40,571 nucleotides of DNA from NCBI GenBank assembly GCA_900548975.1, contig URMS01000024.1:1-40571 (forward strand), written 5' to 3'. The stretch is from an uncultured Porphyromonadaceae bacterium (lineage in GTDB: Bacteria; Bacteroidota; Bacteroidia; Bacteroidales; Muribaculaceae). Below the pieces are notes generated by a model. The model saw only the letters and a list, made by a program, of their open reading frames with translations, did not search any database and was not told the origin of the DNA. Both the position numbers and the translations under genes were made by a program. The stretch's first letter is position 1. Each line of letters begins with the position of its first letter. Below are positions 14,776 to 23,939 of the stretch, piece after piece.

Positions 14776-16857
14776 ATGAATACTAAATTTCTCATCACTG
14801 TCGCAGCCGCGCTTTTATCCGCCACGACAGCACTCGCCGACACACAGGCCGCCTCCGACAGCCTCACCCGCGAATTGCAGGAGATTGTCGTCACGGCAAA
14901 GCAACCTGCCACACGCCTCGTCGGTACCACTCTCGTATCGACTATCCCCGGTTCGGCGCTCGCCGATCTTGGCAACGCGCTCGATGTCCTCGCACAGCTC
15001 CCGATGATAAAAGTCTCCGACTCCGAAGTCAGCGTAATAGGCAAGAACAACATCGAGATCTACATTGACGGCCGTCCCCTGCGCGACAGCATGGAACTGC
15101 AGCAGCTCCTCTCGTCCGACCTCCGTAAAGTCGAACTCCTGCTTGCCCCTGGGGCTGCCTATGCAAGCACCACCGGAGCAGTAATCCGCATCACCACGCG
15201 CCGAAATTTCATAAAAGGCCTCTCTGTCACCGATCAGCTCCGCATACAGCGTCGCCGCAGATGGTTGGTAATGGACAATCTCGGTCTCACCTTCCGCAAG
15301 GGAGCCTGGGAACTCTTTGTCAACGGCACCGTCAACCGCGACAACACCCGCATGCACGGCTATACGGTCAATACCCTCGACTATCTCGGAAAAAAGACCG
15401 TGGTCGGAAGCAGTCAGAACAACTCCTACCCCACACTGACAGGTGCCGTCAAAGCCGGTTTCAACTACTCCCGCCACACACGGTCATTCGGTGCATACTA
15501 CCGCTATAATCCCGAAAAAGGCGATTTCACCAACAACGGCACCGAGTGGCTCGACAGCGAGCCGCCCCTGCTCCGCAATATCGGCAGCCGCATCCGCGCC
15601 CACAGTCATTACGCCACCTGCTACTACGAAGATACTTTCAGCGACAACTGCATCATTCACTTCGACGGCGACTTCAAGTCGTCGGTAGCCGATAAAACCG
15701 TCGACACCACCTACCCCTCTGCGAACGCCTCCGATGTCGCCTCCACCGAGCGCAAAAGCTCCGTTCTCTGGGCGGGAAAACTGTTCGTTTCCCTCCCGCT
15801 TCTCAATGGCGATTTCACCTTCGGAACGAACGACAGCCACACCCGCACCCGCCTCGACTACCGCATGCTCAGCGACGCGGCGAGCGACTACATACCCTCG
15901 TCCGTCACCGATGCCGTGCAGACTTCCGCCGCCGTTTTCGCTTCGTGGTCGCGCATGTTCGGCCCGGCGACCCTGTCGCTCGGTGCACGATACGAATACG
16001 TCGACTTCGATTTCAAGGTCAACGCCCGGCGAGACAACGATCTCAGTCGGCGCGACCACACCCTCACACCCGACATTTCACTGGGCTACACCTTCAGCGA
16101 CGATGCCCAGCTCAGTCTCAGCTATAAAATGACCACCGTAAAACCGCCCTATTCGCAGCTCACCGGCTCGCTCAACTATGTCGGACTCCACGAAATCGAA
16201 GGTGGCAATCCCGCTCTGCGCGACGAGCGCATGCACGACATACAGCTCTTCGGCATGTGGAAAGACTTCATGATTCAGGCCGACTATACCCGCAGCCTCG
16301 ATTCCTACGCCTTTGTCAAGCAGCTCTACCCGGCCCACAACCTGCAGCTGCTGCTCCATCCGGTCAACATCGATGTCTCGGCACTCAGTCTCTATCTCGT
16401 ATGGAGCAAACCGATAAAACGGTGGACTCCCAATATCACGCTCGGCATGTACCGCCAGTGGCTCGCCATAGATAACGACCGGTACGATACCCCCATATCC
16501 TCCTATTATTTCGACAATACTTTCGCGCTGCCCCACGGCTGGACCATAACAGCCAATATCAACGGCAGTTCCGCCGGATACATGCACACCAACCGCTTTG
16601 AGCACAACTGGTTTACCATGGACGCTTCGGTCGGCAGGACATTCCTCGGCAAGTCGCTGACCGTCAAACTGTCGGCAACCGACATTTTCAACACCGCAAA
16701 CAACGGCTGGACCATGCATACCTACGGCATATCCGTAGCCAAGCACCAGAAATACGACGCCCGGGGCATATCTCTCGGCATCATATACAATTTTCAGCCG
16801 CGAAAATCGGCCTACAAAGGCACCTCCGCCGCCGATGCCGAGCTCAAACGCCTGTAA
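14776..16857 (+). CDS. TonB-dependent receptor-like outer-membrane protein, OMP beta-barrel family (693 aa)
   Basis: A signal peptide ends ALA (residue 21). A TonB-box-like 'LQEIVVTAKQ' is at about 33-42, and a compact plug at about 45-140 ('NALDVLAQLPMIKVSD', 'IEIYIDGRPLRD', 'APGAAYASTTGAVIRITTRR'). The rest is a barrel with repeated aromatic strands. This is the Bacteroidota 'outer membrane beta-barrel / TonB-dependent receptor' class that lacks or has lost the usual N-terminal carboxypeptidase-like domain: here the plug follows the signal almost directly, so it is shorter (693 aa) than the usual 750-850. The last strand 'SLGIIYNF' is followed by an 18-residue polar tail instead of ending in an aromatic residue. 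Ligand unknown; peptide, metal or glycan uptake are all possible. Confidence 0.85.
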   Translation: MNTKFLITVAAALLSATTALADTQAASDSLTRELQEIVVTAKQPATRLVGTTLVSTIPGSALADLGNALDVLAQLPMIKVSDSEVSVIGKNNIEIYIDGRPLRDSMELQQLLSSDLRKVELLLAPGAAYASTTGAVIRITTRRNFIKGLSVTDQLRIQRRRRWLVMDNLGLTFRKGAWELFVNGTVNRDNTRMHGYTVNTLDYLGKKTVVGSSQNNSYPTLTGAVKAGFNYSRHTRSFGAYYRYNPEKGDFTNNGTEWLDSEPPLLRNIGSRIRAHSHYATCYYEDTFSDNCIIHFDGDFKSSVADKTVDTTYPSANASDVASTERKSSVLWAGKLFVSLPLLNGDFTFGTNDSHTRTRLDYRMLSDAASDYIPSSVTDAVQTSAAVFASWSRMFGPATLSLGARYEYVDFDFKVNARRDNDLSRRDHTLTPDISLGYTFSDDAQLSLSYKMTTVKPPYSQLTGSLNYVGLHEIEGGNPALRDERMHDIQLFGMWKDFMIQADYTRSLDSYAFVKQLYPAHNLQLLLHPVNIDVSALSLYLVWSKPIKRWTPNITLGMYRQWLAIDNDRYDTPISSYYFDNTFALPHGWTITANINGSSAGYMHTNRFEHNWFTMDASVGRTFLGKSLTVKLSATDIFNTANNGWTMHTYGISVAKHQKYDARGISLGIIYNFQPRKSAYKGTSAADAELKRL

Positions 16858-16863
16858 TAAAAG

Positions 16864-16900
16864 ACTGCATTCCAAAAGTATGGCACTCTTGGAATGCAGT
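16864..16900. terminator. Shared hairpin terminator between convergent transcripts
   Basis: ACTGCATTCCAA (16864-16875) and TTGGAATGCAGT (16889-16900) form a perfect 12-bp stem with a 13-base loop. On the minus strand a T-rich run (CTTTTATTA) follows, so it should end the arabinan operon well; on the plus strand the tail is less T-rich. Short copies of CCTGTCAG occur at 16909 and 16925 next to it. Confidence 0.75.
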
Positions 16901-16941
16901 TCAATAAACCTGTCAGCCCGTGAGCCTGTCAGCTCAACAGC

Positions 16942-18855
16942 CTAACTCTTCTTACCCCAGAAAGTAGTTGTACCTTTTATACCTGCAAAAACTATAGTGG
17001 CATGGCGATCAGCCGATTCCCAGTCGCATTCGCGGGCCACGCACAGCTGAACATCTCCTATCACAAGAATATTGGCCGCTGCATCGAACGACCACTTCGA
17101 GTCCTTCCACAGACCGTCTTTCACAGTATGGTCTGCACCGAGCACCATCGTTGTGGAAGTCTTCTGCTGTCCATAGGCATACGAAAGATCTATAACTTCC
17201 CACGAGCCTGCAAGCTCATCGTCTGTAATCTCGACCGGCGGCACGGCGCCATAGCGTTCGGGCATCACCACAGGCCAGCCGTCGTTGGTCCAGCGGATAG
17301 AGCGCACATGGCCCATCATAAGAGCGTTGCTGAACTCGTTGCCGCCCCAGTTGGCCGGGAAACGGCCCTGCGAGGCATAGTACCAGTTGTCGGCGCCGTC
17401 ATCGAACACCGCGCAATGAGCGAAGCCCACCCAGCCATGGTCGCCGGCAAAAGCATATGGATGTGTCACCACAGGGAATGCCTCGCCACCGGCTGTAACG
17501 TCTGTGCCGTCGATGCCCACATACGGACCCTCGATATTCTTCGAGCGTACCACGCGTGTATTATAGGCCACGTCGAGGGCATCGTAGGCGAGGAAGAGAT
17601 AGTAATATCCCCCGCGATACACTATTTCGGGTCCCTCCGAAGCCTGCCAGCGGTTGCCGGTGCTACGGGTGGCTATGAGCTTGCCGTACGAATCGTCGGC
17701 CTCCCATACATTGCCGGTGAGAGCCGGTTTGCCTGTGGCGGCGTCGACCTTCACGGCGGCTATGCCCGAATGCCACGAGCCGTACACAAGCCAGTGCTCG
17801 CCGCTGTCGGTAATAATATAGCTCGGGTCGATAGCATTGAAGCGGTAGAGAGCGTTTGCCCAGTCGTTGGCCACGCCGTAGTCATCGCGGCCCTTGTCGG
17901 TCGAGTTCGTAATCACAAAACCCTTGTCCACCCAGCCGTCGTTATCGGCGGGATTGGCATTCTCCATAAGACCGATGAAAGCGCGCTCGCCCCAGGTGCC
18001 GTCGCCGGCCACGCTGCCCGGGCATACGATAGAATAATACATGCGATAGACGTTGCCCGCCTTCCGGACTACAGGAGCCCAGTAGCCGAACGCATCGGCA
18101 TCGGGTTCGGCAGCCGGCAGACCTTGGGCGGCGCGGATTTCATTCAGTTTGGGTATCACCCACTCGGGGAGCGACTTCATGGTACCTCCGAGGTACTCCC
18201 AGTTCACAAGGTCCTTCGACCGGCGGCCATGGAAGTGACCGCCCTGTGTGTGGGCATTACCGTACGAAGCATCTGTCTGATACATGTAGTAGTAGCCGTC
18301 GTCGGCTTTCACTACCGAAGGATCGTGCACATTGGCCAGATTCCACTTCGAGCGCTGGTCCCACCCTGCAACCGAAGAGTAATCGTCGGCATACTGCGGA
18401 CCGCGATAGCCGGCAAGCTGTTCGTTGAGCGTGCCCTCCGATGTGGTGAACACTATCTCGTCGGAATATACCACACTGCCTTCGTACTGCGACACATATG
18501 CGCGCAGATGATAGGTGGTGTTGGGCGACAGCGACGGAAGCGTCGCTCTGATATACCCCTGATATTTTGCGCCGGCAAAACTCATGTCAGCAGGGTCCGG
18601 GGCCTTATGTACTATATCGTAGATAGTCGGGGTACCGTCGGTCCTGAGGCAGTAGCCTGTCTGCGTCCAGTGTGTCGCCTCCCCTACCAGGAAAAGAGTC
18701 GACACGGTGGCATAGGTCGACCCGGTTTCCGTTATTTCGGGCACGTCGAGGACGATCTTATCGCCTTCCACCACCTTCACGTCGTCGTCATCGCAGCCTC
18801 CCAGTACGAGGGAGGCAGCGGCGATGGCGCTCATCAGTAATATTTTAGCTTTCAT
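16942..18855 (-). CDS. Surface GH43 lipoprotein, probable endo-arabinanase or arabinosidase (637 aa)
   Basis: A lipobox LVLGGC (Cys21) is followed by DDDD, a textbook acidic surface-export signal, so the enzyme should sit on the cell surface. Residues 35-140 form a fibronectin-like beta domain ('PNTTYHLRAYVSQYEG'). Residues 170-540 are a five-blade GH43 propeller with catalytic base Asp178 ('VHDPSVV'), Asp343 ('AIDPS') and general acid Glu407 ('EGPE'). The C-terminal domain (about 550-637, 'GSWEVIDL...TTTFWGKKS') is the beta-barrel found after arabinanase-type GH43 modules. It is the last gene of the SusC/D operon, 21 bp after a susD-like gene. The locus context supports alpha-1,5-arabinan as substrate; GH43 also includes xylan-active enzymes. 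Confidence 0.88.
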   Translation of the reverse strand: MKAKILLMSAIAAASLVLGGCDDDDVKVVEGDKIVLDVPEITETGSTYATVSTLFLVGEATHWTQTGYCLRTDGTPTIYDIVHKAPDPADMSFAGAKYQGYIRATLPSLSPNTTYHLRAYVSQYEGSVVYSDEIVFTTSEGTLNEQLAGYRGPQYADDYSSVAGWDQRSKWNLANVHDPSVVKADDGYYYMYQTDASYGNAHTQGGHFHGRRSKDLVNWEYLGGTMKSLPEWVIPKLNEIRAAQGLPAAEPDADAFGYWAPVVRKAGNVYRMYYSIVCPGSVAGDGTWGERAFIGLMENANPADNDGWVDKGFVITNSTDKGRDDYGVANDWANALYRFNAIDPSYIITDSGEHWLVYGSWHSGIAAVKVDAATGKPALTGNVWEADDSYGKLIATRSTGNRWQASEGPEIVYRGGYYYLFLAYDALDVAYNTRVVRSKNIEGPYVGIDGTDVTAGGEAFPVVTHPYAFAGDHGWVGFAHCAVFDDGADNWYYASQGRFPANWGGNEFSNALMMGHVRSIRWTNDGWPVVMPERYGAVPPVEITDDELAGSWEVIDLSYAYGQQKTSTTMVLGADHTVKDGLWKDSKWSFDAAANILVIGDVQLCVARECDWESADRHATIVFAGIKGTTTFWGKKS

Positions 18856-18876
18856 GTAAAAGTCGTATTAGAATGA

Positions 18877-20661
18877 TTACATTTCCCAGCCCGGAGTCTG
18901 TGTGTAGCCGGTCTTGCGGATTTCGGTGAGAGGTATGGGCACGAAGTAGTTCTTCGGTGCGTGGAATGTCACGTTGGGGAACTTCGGGTTAGGACCGTAG
19001 TTATACTTCACAGCGGTATTTTCGCGGACAGCCACACCATAGATAGTGCCAAGCTGACGGTAGCGGGGAAGACTTGCCTCGGCGGCGCGGTTGAAGTTCG
19101 ATGCGTCGCCGAAAAGCTTCCAGCGGCGTACGTCGAAGAAGCGATGGTCCTCGAAGCACAGTTCGATACGGCGCTCGTTCTGTATACGCTCGCGAAGCTG
19201 GGCCTGGTTCATGCCCGAATAGGCGGGCATACCCACGCGGGCACGTACCTGATTCACATACTGGTAGGCATCGCCGCTGTTGCCGGCCTCATTGAGGGCT
19301 TCGGCCGCATTGAGAAGAATCTCGGCATAGCGGAATATGGGGCACGCCTTGTCGGTGCCGCGCACTGTGCCGTCCCAGGGAATATTGGTGGTATATTTCT
19401 TCAGATAATAGCCTGTACATGTACCGCCGTTGGAACGGGCGTAGTCCACACCCACTTCGCCGTCGTCGTTGTTCACATTCACAGGCCGGGCTTCCTCGCC
19501 AACGCCCCAGATTGTGCCGTGGTGGATGATTGTCTGCTCCATGCGCGGGTCGCGGTTCACATAGGGGTTCTGTTCGTCGTAGTCGGGATCCTGGTCTATG
19601 GGAAGACCCTTGATGGTCTCGTAGGCGTCCACAAGATTCTGCGACGGATTCATGTAGCCCGTGGCCGAGCGGCGTCCTGTGAAGCCGCAAGGTGTGTTGA
19701 ACTCCTCTATAGCAGTCTGGCCGCGCCACACCGAGCGCGAGAGAATATACTCGTTGTTATGCACCGGATTGGTGATGAAGCAGTCGTAGTAGTTCTCCTC
19801 CGGATCGTTTGAGGGAGCCGTGTGCAGGCGGTAGGGGTTCCAGCAGGCGTTGTTGGCGTTGATGAAATCGATAGCGGCTCTGGCAGCGTCGTTCCAGCGC
19901 GAAGCATCGTTACCGGGGTTGTGCAGAGGAGATGCCTTGTAGAGCAGCGCGCGCGACTTCAGGGCATATGCTGCGGCTCCGTTGATGCGGCCCCAGTTCT
20001 CTTCCTCGTTGGTATAGCGGAAGGGAAGATCGTTCTTATACTTGTCGCATTCGTCGGCGATCCACTGCAGCACTTCGGCCGCGGGCGTACGCGGGGGAAG
20101 TGCCGACGACGGCTCCAGCACTATGGGCACACCGGCCTCGTCGTCGCCGATTATAGGTATGTCACCGAACCACTGCACCATTTCCATGTGCAGTATCGCA
20201 CGTAGCACACGCGCCTCGGCTATAAAGCGGTCGTACAGACGGTTGTCATCGCCGTTGCGCTCGGCGTTACCCACTACCGACGGACGCGCGTTTTTGATAA
20301 ACTGGTTGCAGGCGCGGATACCGGCCGTGCGGCTGTTCCAGTAGCTGTTGGCATACCAGTGGTTGTTGGCGTCGTAGCTGTCTTCCATCACGGCGTGGGT
20401 ATATCCGCGCCAGAAGCTTACGGCATTGTCGGTCATGCAGTCCTTGTTGAGACGCGAATTGGCGTCGCTGTAATCGGCGAAAGCATCGGGAAGATAAGTA
20501 TAGCAGTTGGCCAGAAAACCGCGGGTCATGTCGTAGTCACCGAACACTCGGTCGGCCTGGAGGGTGAGGTCGACCTCCTTGTCAAGGTAATCGTCGCACG
20601 AAACCATCGCGGCGGCGAATCCCAAAGCTACAACTGCAATAGCTGATTTATATAGTTTCAT
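18877..20661 (-). CDS. RagB/SusD-family glycan-binding lipoprotein (594 aa)
   Basis: SusD-type lipoproteins form a lid over SusC and bind glycans at the cell surface. Lipobox at Cys22 is followed by acidic residues (CDDYLDKE). The N-terminal SusD_like region contains 'RAFL'-type segments, TPR-like helices ('AEARVLRAILHMEMVQWFGDIP', about 165-190) and the C-terminal RagB signature 'RNERRIELCFEDHRFFDVRRWK' (near 505-530) followed by 'FVPIPLTEI'. All are complete. The gene begins 15 bp after the stop of its SusC partner and is 21 bp before the GH43. Arabinan binding is inferred from the locus. Confidence 0.93.
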   Translation of the reverse strand: MKLYKSAIAVVALGFAAAMVSCDDYLDKEVDLTLQADRVFGDYDMTRGFLANCYTYLPDAFADYSDANSRLNKDCMTDNAVSFWRGYTHAVMEDSYDANNHWYANSYWNSRTAGIRACNQFIKNARPSVVGNAERNGDDNRLYDRFIAEARVLRAILHMEMVQWFGDIPIIGDDEAGVPIVLEPSSALPPRTPAAEVLQWIADECDKYKNDLPFRYTNEEENWGRINGAAAYALKSRALLYKASPLHNPGNDASRWNDAARAAIDFINANNACWNPYRLHTAPSNDPEENYYDCFITNPVHNNEYILSRSVWRGQTAIEEFNTPCGFTGRRSATGYMNPSQNLVDAYETIKGLPIDQDPDYDEQNPYVNRDPRMEQTIIHHGTIWGVGEEARPVNVNNDDGEVGVDYARSNGGTCTGYYLKKYTTNIPWDGTVRGTDKACPIFRYAEILLNAAEALNEAGNSGDAYQYVNQVRARVGMPAYSGMNQAQLRERIQNERRIELCFEDHRFFDVRRWKLFGDASNFNRAAEASLPRYRQLGTIYGVAVRENTAVKYNYGPNPKFPNVTFHAPKNYFVPIPLTEIRKTGYTQTPGWEM

Positions 20662-20676
20662 ATCGTAGTTTCGATT

Positions 20677-23600
20677 TTAGAATGAAAGGTTAAGGCCGAA
20701 AGAGAAAATTCTGGTTTTCGGATACCACCAGCAATAGCCCATCGGGCGTTCGGGGTCCATACCCTTGGGAAGATGGCTCCAGGTCGCCACATTGTAGGCG
20801 CTGAAGTAGAAACGGCACTTGGTCATATAGGCTTTTGCTATCAGCTTCTCGGGCAGCGAGTAGCCGACCTCGATGTTTCTCAGCGAGAAGTAGTCGCCGT
20901 TCACTATCCAGCGGTCGTTGCGGTCCGACTGGTTGTCGCGGTTGGAGTCTTCGGCATTGAAGGTATAGCTGATGCGCGGATACTTGGCGTTCACATTGCG
21001 CGGATCGGTAGGATCGTCGGTAAAGTAGCCCCATGCGTCCACTACAGCATGTGTGGCATTGTTATGGCCCCACTGCGAGAATGTCATCGACGGCCCGAGG
21101 AATACCGAGCGCTTGAGATAGGCGGTGCCCACCACACGCAGGTCGAAACCCTTGTATTTTGCCGACAGCGAAAGCGAGGGAGTAAGGTCGGGAAGCATTG
21201 TGAAACCGTAGGGTTCCATGTCGCGCGAGTCGATCTGACGGTCGCCGTTGAGATCGCGGAACACTGCCGTACCAAGTTTCTGCTTGCCGCCCGAGAAGGT
21301 GTTATACGGATATTTCTCCGGGTGCGCTATGGCGTCGGCCTGCGATGTGGCGATAAGGTTGGGATCCGATGCCCACTGCACCCAGCGATAAGCGTTCCAG
21401 CCGCCGACTACGTCGCGGTTTTCCGACTCATAGATCTGCTGAAGACTCTCGTACTGGCGGATGCGGTCGCCGGTCTTGCGCTGCCAGGGCACCGAGGGTT
21501 CTACCTCGTCCATTTCGGTCACCTTGTTGGTGTTATACGAAAGAAGACCTTCCACCGAATATTCGAAATCACCTATCTTGTTGGTGTGGCCTATGGTAAG
21601 CTCGAAACCTTTCGATTCTACCTTGCCGTAGGAGTCGCGGGCATAGGCTATACCGAGCATCGACGGTATGGTGGAGCGCTCAACAAGCATGTTGCTGCGC
21701 CATTCCTTCCATACATCGAAGTTACCGTAGAGGCGGTTGTCGAAGAAGCCCCAGTCGAGGCCCACGTTGAGCATGTTCGATATTTCCCACTTGCTGTTGA
21801 TGTTGCCGGCCTGCTGTTCGCGGTAGCCCGGCACGTTGGTGGCGTTGAAGCCGAAACTGTAGTCGCCCCCGGCCTGGAAAATCGACTGATAGGGATAGCG
21901 GCCCGCGCCGGTATCGCTCATACCGGTCTTACCGTAGCTGGCACGCAGTTTCAGGAGATTCACATTGTGCTCCTGAAGCCAGCTTTCCTCCGACAGAACC
22001 CAGCCTGCGCCAGCACTCCAGAACGTACCCCAGCGGTTGCCCGGCGCAAAGTTGTCGTTACCCATGTAGGATATGCTGCCGCTTACTATATAGCGGCGGT
22101 CGAAGATATAGTTCAGAAGTCCGTTGTAGCTCAGATAGCGGTCCGATGACAGATTGTACCATACTGCCGAGTGCGGACCCTTGTTATTGCGTTTCTGATA
22201 GGCGCGGACAAAAGCGCGGGCTTCCACATCGTGCTTGCCGAACTGGCGCTTGTAGCTCAGTCCGCCGCGGAGGTTGAGAGTCCACGAGTTGTCGCGTTCG
22301 TTCACCGACGGATTGGTAAGCTCCTGATAGGAGTAGGTGCGGTTGTAGGTGAACTGCGACGGATCGGTCACCGCCATGTTGGTGTAGTCGTAAGTATAGG
22401 CGTTGATGCTGTTGGTCTGGGTCGATTCATAACCGTCGTAGGCATCGAACGACACCACTATCTCAGCGCCCAAACCCTTGGTGATGGGACTCAGGTCGCC
22501 GTTGAGGGTAAGGGTCGAATAAAGCGAACGCCGGCGGTTCTTCTCCTGGCCCGAGGCTCCGAGCTGAAGAAGCGGATTCACCGTACCGGTACCCGATTCG
22601 GAGTAAAGTTCGCCGTTGGGACAGTAGACCGGATGCATCGGGTCGGCTTCGACAGCGCCGAAAGTAGTGAGGTTGAACACCGACGCTGTCGGCTGTATGA
22701 TATTGTCGATACGGCCGCCGAGGTCGAGACCCACGCGCAGATATTTGTTCACATTGATGTCGAGATTGCTTCGCAGGTTCCAGCGGTTGAGCTTATGCTG
22801 CGAATCGAAGTTCTTGTTGATGGAAGTGCCTTCATTGCTCCACATGCCTTCCTGGCGCAGATACGAGAACGACACATAGTAGCGTGCGCGGTTGTTGCCG
22901 CCCGAAATCTGGAAGTTTGTCTTGATTACAGGAGCGGTGTCGCGGTATAGCACGTCGAACCAGTTGGTATTGAAGTAGCGGTAGCGGTCCATACCTTCGA
23001 GGGTCTCGCCGTTGCTCACCCGGCGGTACTTCTCGATCTGCTCGGGAGTGTACAGAGGGTCGTTGCCGTCGAGATAGCGGGCCCGGTTGCGGGTCAGCGC
23101 TATGTTGTAGGAATTCTGGTTTTCCACAGTATTGGTAAGCTGCTGCCAGCCGACTTCCTGCGTAAACTCGATATTGGTCTTGCCCGAGCGGCCGCGCTTG
23201 GTGGTCACAAGCACCACGCCGTTGGCGCCGCGCATACCGTAGATAGCTGTTGCGGCGGCATCCTTGAGTATAGTCACCGATTCGATAGGGAATGCGTCGA
23301 GGAACGATATGTCGCGTTCCACATTGTCCACGATAAAGATAGGGTTGCGGGCCGATGCGTTCAGCGTACGCAGACCGCGGATATACAGCTTGGTCTCGGC
23401 CCAGCCGGGCTCCGACGAAGCCTCGTAGGTCTGCACACCGGTCAGTGTGGAGTTGAAGGCGTTCTGCAGCACGGTAATGGGATAGCGCTGCAGCTCGGTG
23501 CCGCTTACTGTCGATGTACCCTCTATTACGGTCTTTTTCGGCTTCTCGGTAAAGGCCAAAGCCATTTCGTGGCTGTAGGGATCATTGTCTGGATCGAGAG

Positions 23601-23910
23601 TGATCACCAGAAATTCATTAACGCTCTCTACCGGTACTACCGACGTCTTGTAGCCCGTGCTCGAGGCATTGACTTCGTCTTCGGGCATGGCGCCCACAAG
23701 AGTGAATGCACCGTCTGCATCCGTAAGAACGATTCTGCTCTGCTCGGCAACGTTGACAACAGCGCCGGGTATGGGCTTGCCGTCCGGATCAACCACACGG
23801 CCTTTGATTTCATGCTCGCCGGCAGCCCGAAGCGTCAACGAGCATGCGAGCAACAGGGCGGCCGCCAGAAAGCGCACCGGCACTGAGAAATGCTTTATGA
23901 TTGTGTTCAT
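20677..23910 (-). CDS. SusC/RagA TonB-linked outer-membrane transporter (about 1077 aa)
   Basis: I use the ATG at 23910 (MNTIIKHFSV), as the signal peptide ending TLRAAG begins there; a GTG at 23943 would add 11 residues. The mature protein starts with a carboxypeptidase-like domain ('IKGRVVDPDGKPIPGAVVNV', about 33-110), then a plug with the SusC signature 'ILKDAAATAIYGMRGANGVVLVTTKRG', then a barrel ending 'FGLNLSF'. The usual SusC TonB box of the type EEVVVVGYG is replaced by a divergent 'HEMALAFTEKPKK' stretch, an alternative seen in some SusC subfamilies. It would import arabino-oligosaccharides across the outer membrane with its SusD partner, 15 bp downstream. It follows the first susD-like gene by 29 bp. 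Confidence 0.93.
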   Translation of the reverse strand: MNTIIKHFSVPVRFLAAALLLACSLTLRAAGEHEIKGRVVDPDGKPIPGAVVNVAEQSRIVLTDADGAFTLVGAMPEDEVNASSTGYKTSVVPVESVNEFLVITLDPDNDPYSHEMALAFTEKPKKTVIEGTSTVSGTELQRYPITVLQNAFNSTLTGVQTYEASSEPGWAETKLYIRGLRTLNASARNPIFIVDNVERDISFLDAFPIESVTILKDAAATAIYGMRGANGVVLVTTKRGRSGKTNIEFTQEVGWQQLTNTVENQNSYNIALTRNRARYLDGNDPLYTPEQIEKYRRVSNGETLEGMDRYRYFNTNWFDVLYRDTAPVIKTNFQISGGNNRARYYVSFSYLRQEGMWSNEGTSINKNFDSQHKLNRWNLRSNLDINVNKYLRVGLDLGGRIDNIIQPTASVFNLTTFGAVEADPMHPVYCPNGELYSESGTGTVNPLLQLGASGQEKNRRRSLYSTLTLNGDLSPITKGLGAEIVVSFDAYDGYESTQTNSINAYTYDYTNMAVTDPSQFTYNRTYSYQELTNPSVNERDNSWTLNLRGGLSYKRQFGKHDVEARAFVRAYQKRNNKGPHSAVWYNLSSDRYLSYNGLLNYIFDRRYIVSGSISYMGNDNFAPGNRWGTFWSAGAGWVLSEESWLQEHNVNLLKLRASYGKTGMSDTGAGRYPYQSIFQAGGDYSFGFNATNVPGYREQQAGNINSKWEISNMLNVGLDWGFFDNRLYGNFDVWKEWRSNMLVERSTIPSMLGIAYARDSYGKVESKGFELTIGHTNKIGDFEYSVEGLLSYNTNKVTEMDEVEPSVPWQRKTGDRIRQYESLQQIYESENRDVVGGWNAYRWVQWASDPNLIATSQADAIAHPEKYPYNTFSGGKQKLGTAVFRDLNGDRQIDSRDMEPYGFTMLPDLTPSLSLSAKYKGFDLRVVGTAYLKRSVFLGPSMTFSQWGHNNATHAVVDAWGYFTDDPTDPRNVNAKYPRISYTFNAEDSNRDNQSDRNDRWIVNGDYFSLRNIEVGYSLPEKLIAKAYMTKCRFYFSAYNVATWSHLPKGMDPERPMGYCWWYPKTRIFSFGLNLSF

Positions 23911-23939
23911 AATTGGTTTTGGATTATTGGCGAGATGAA

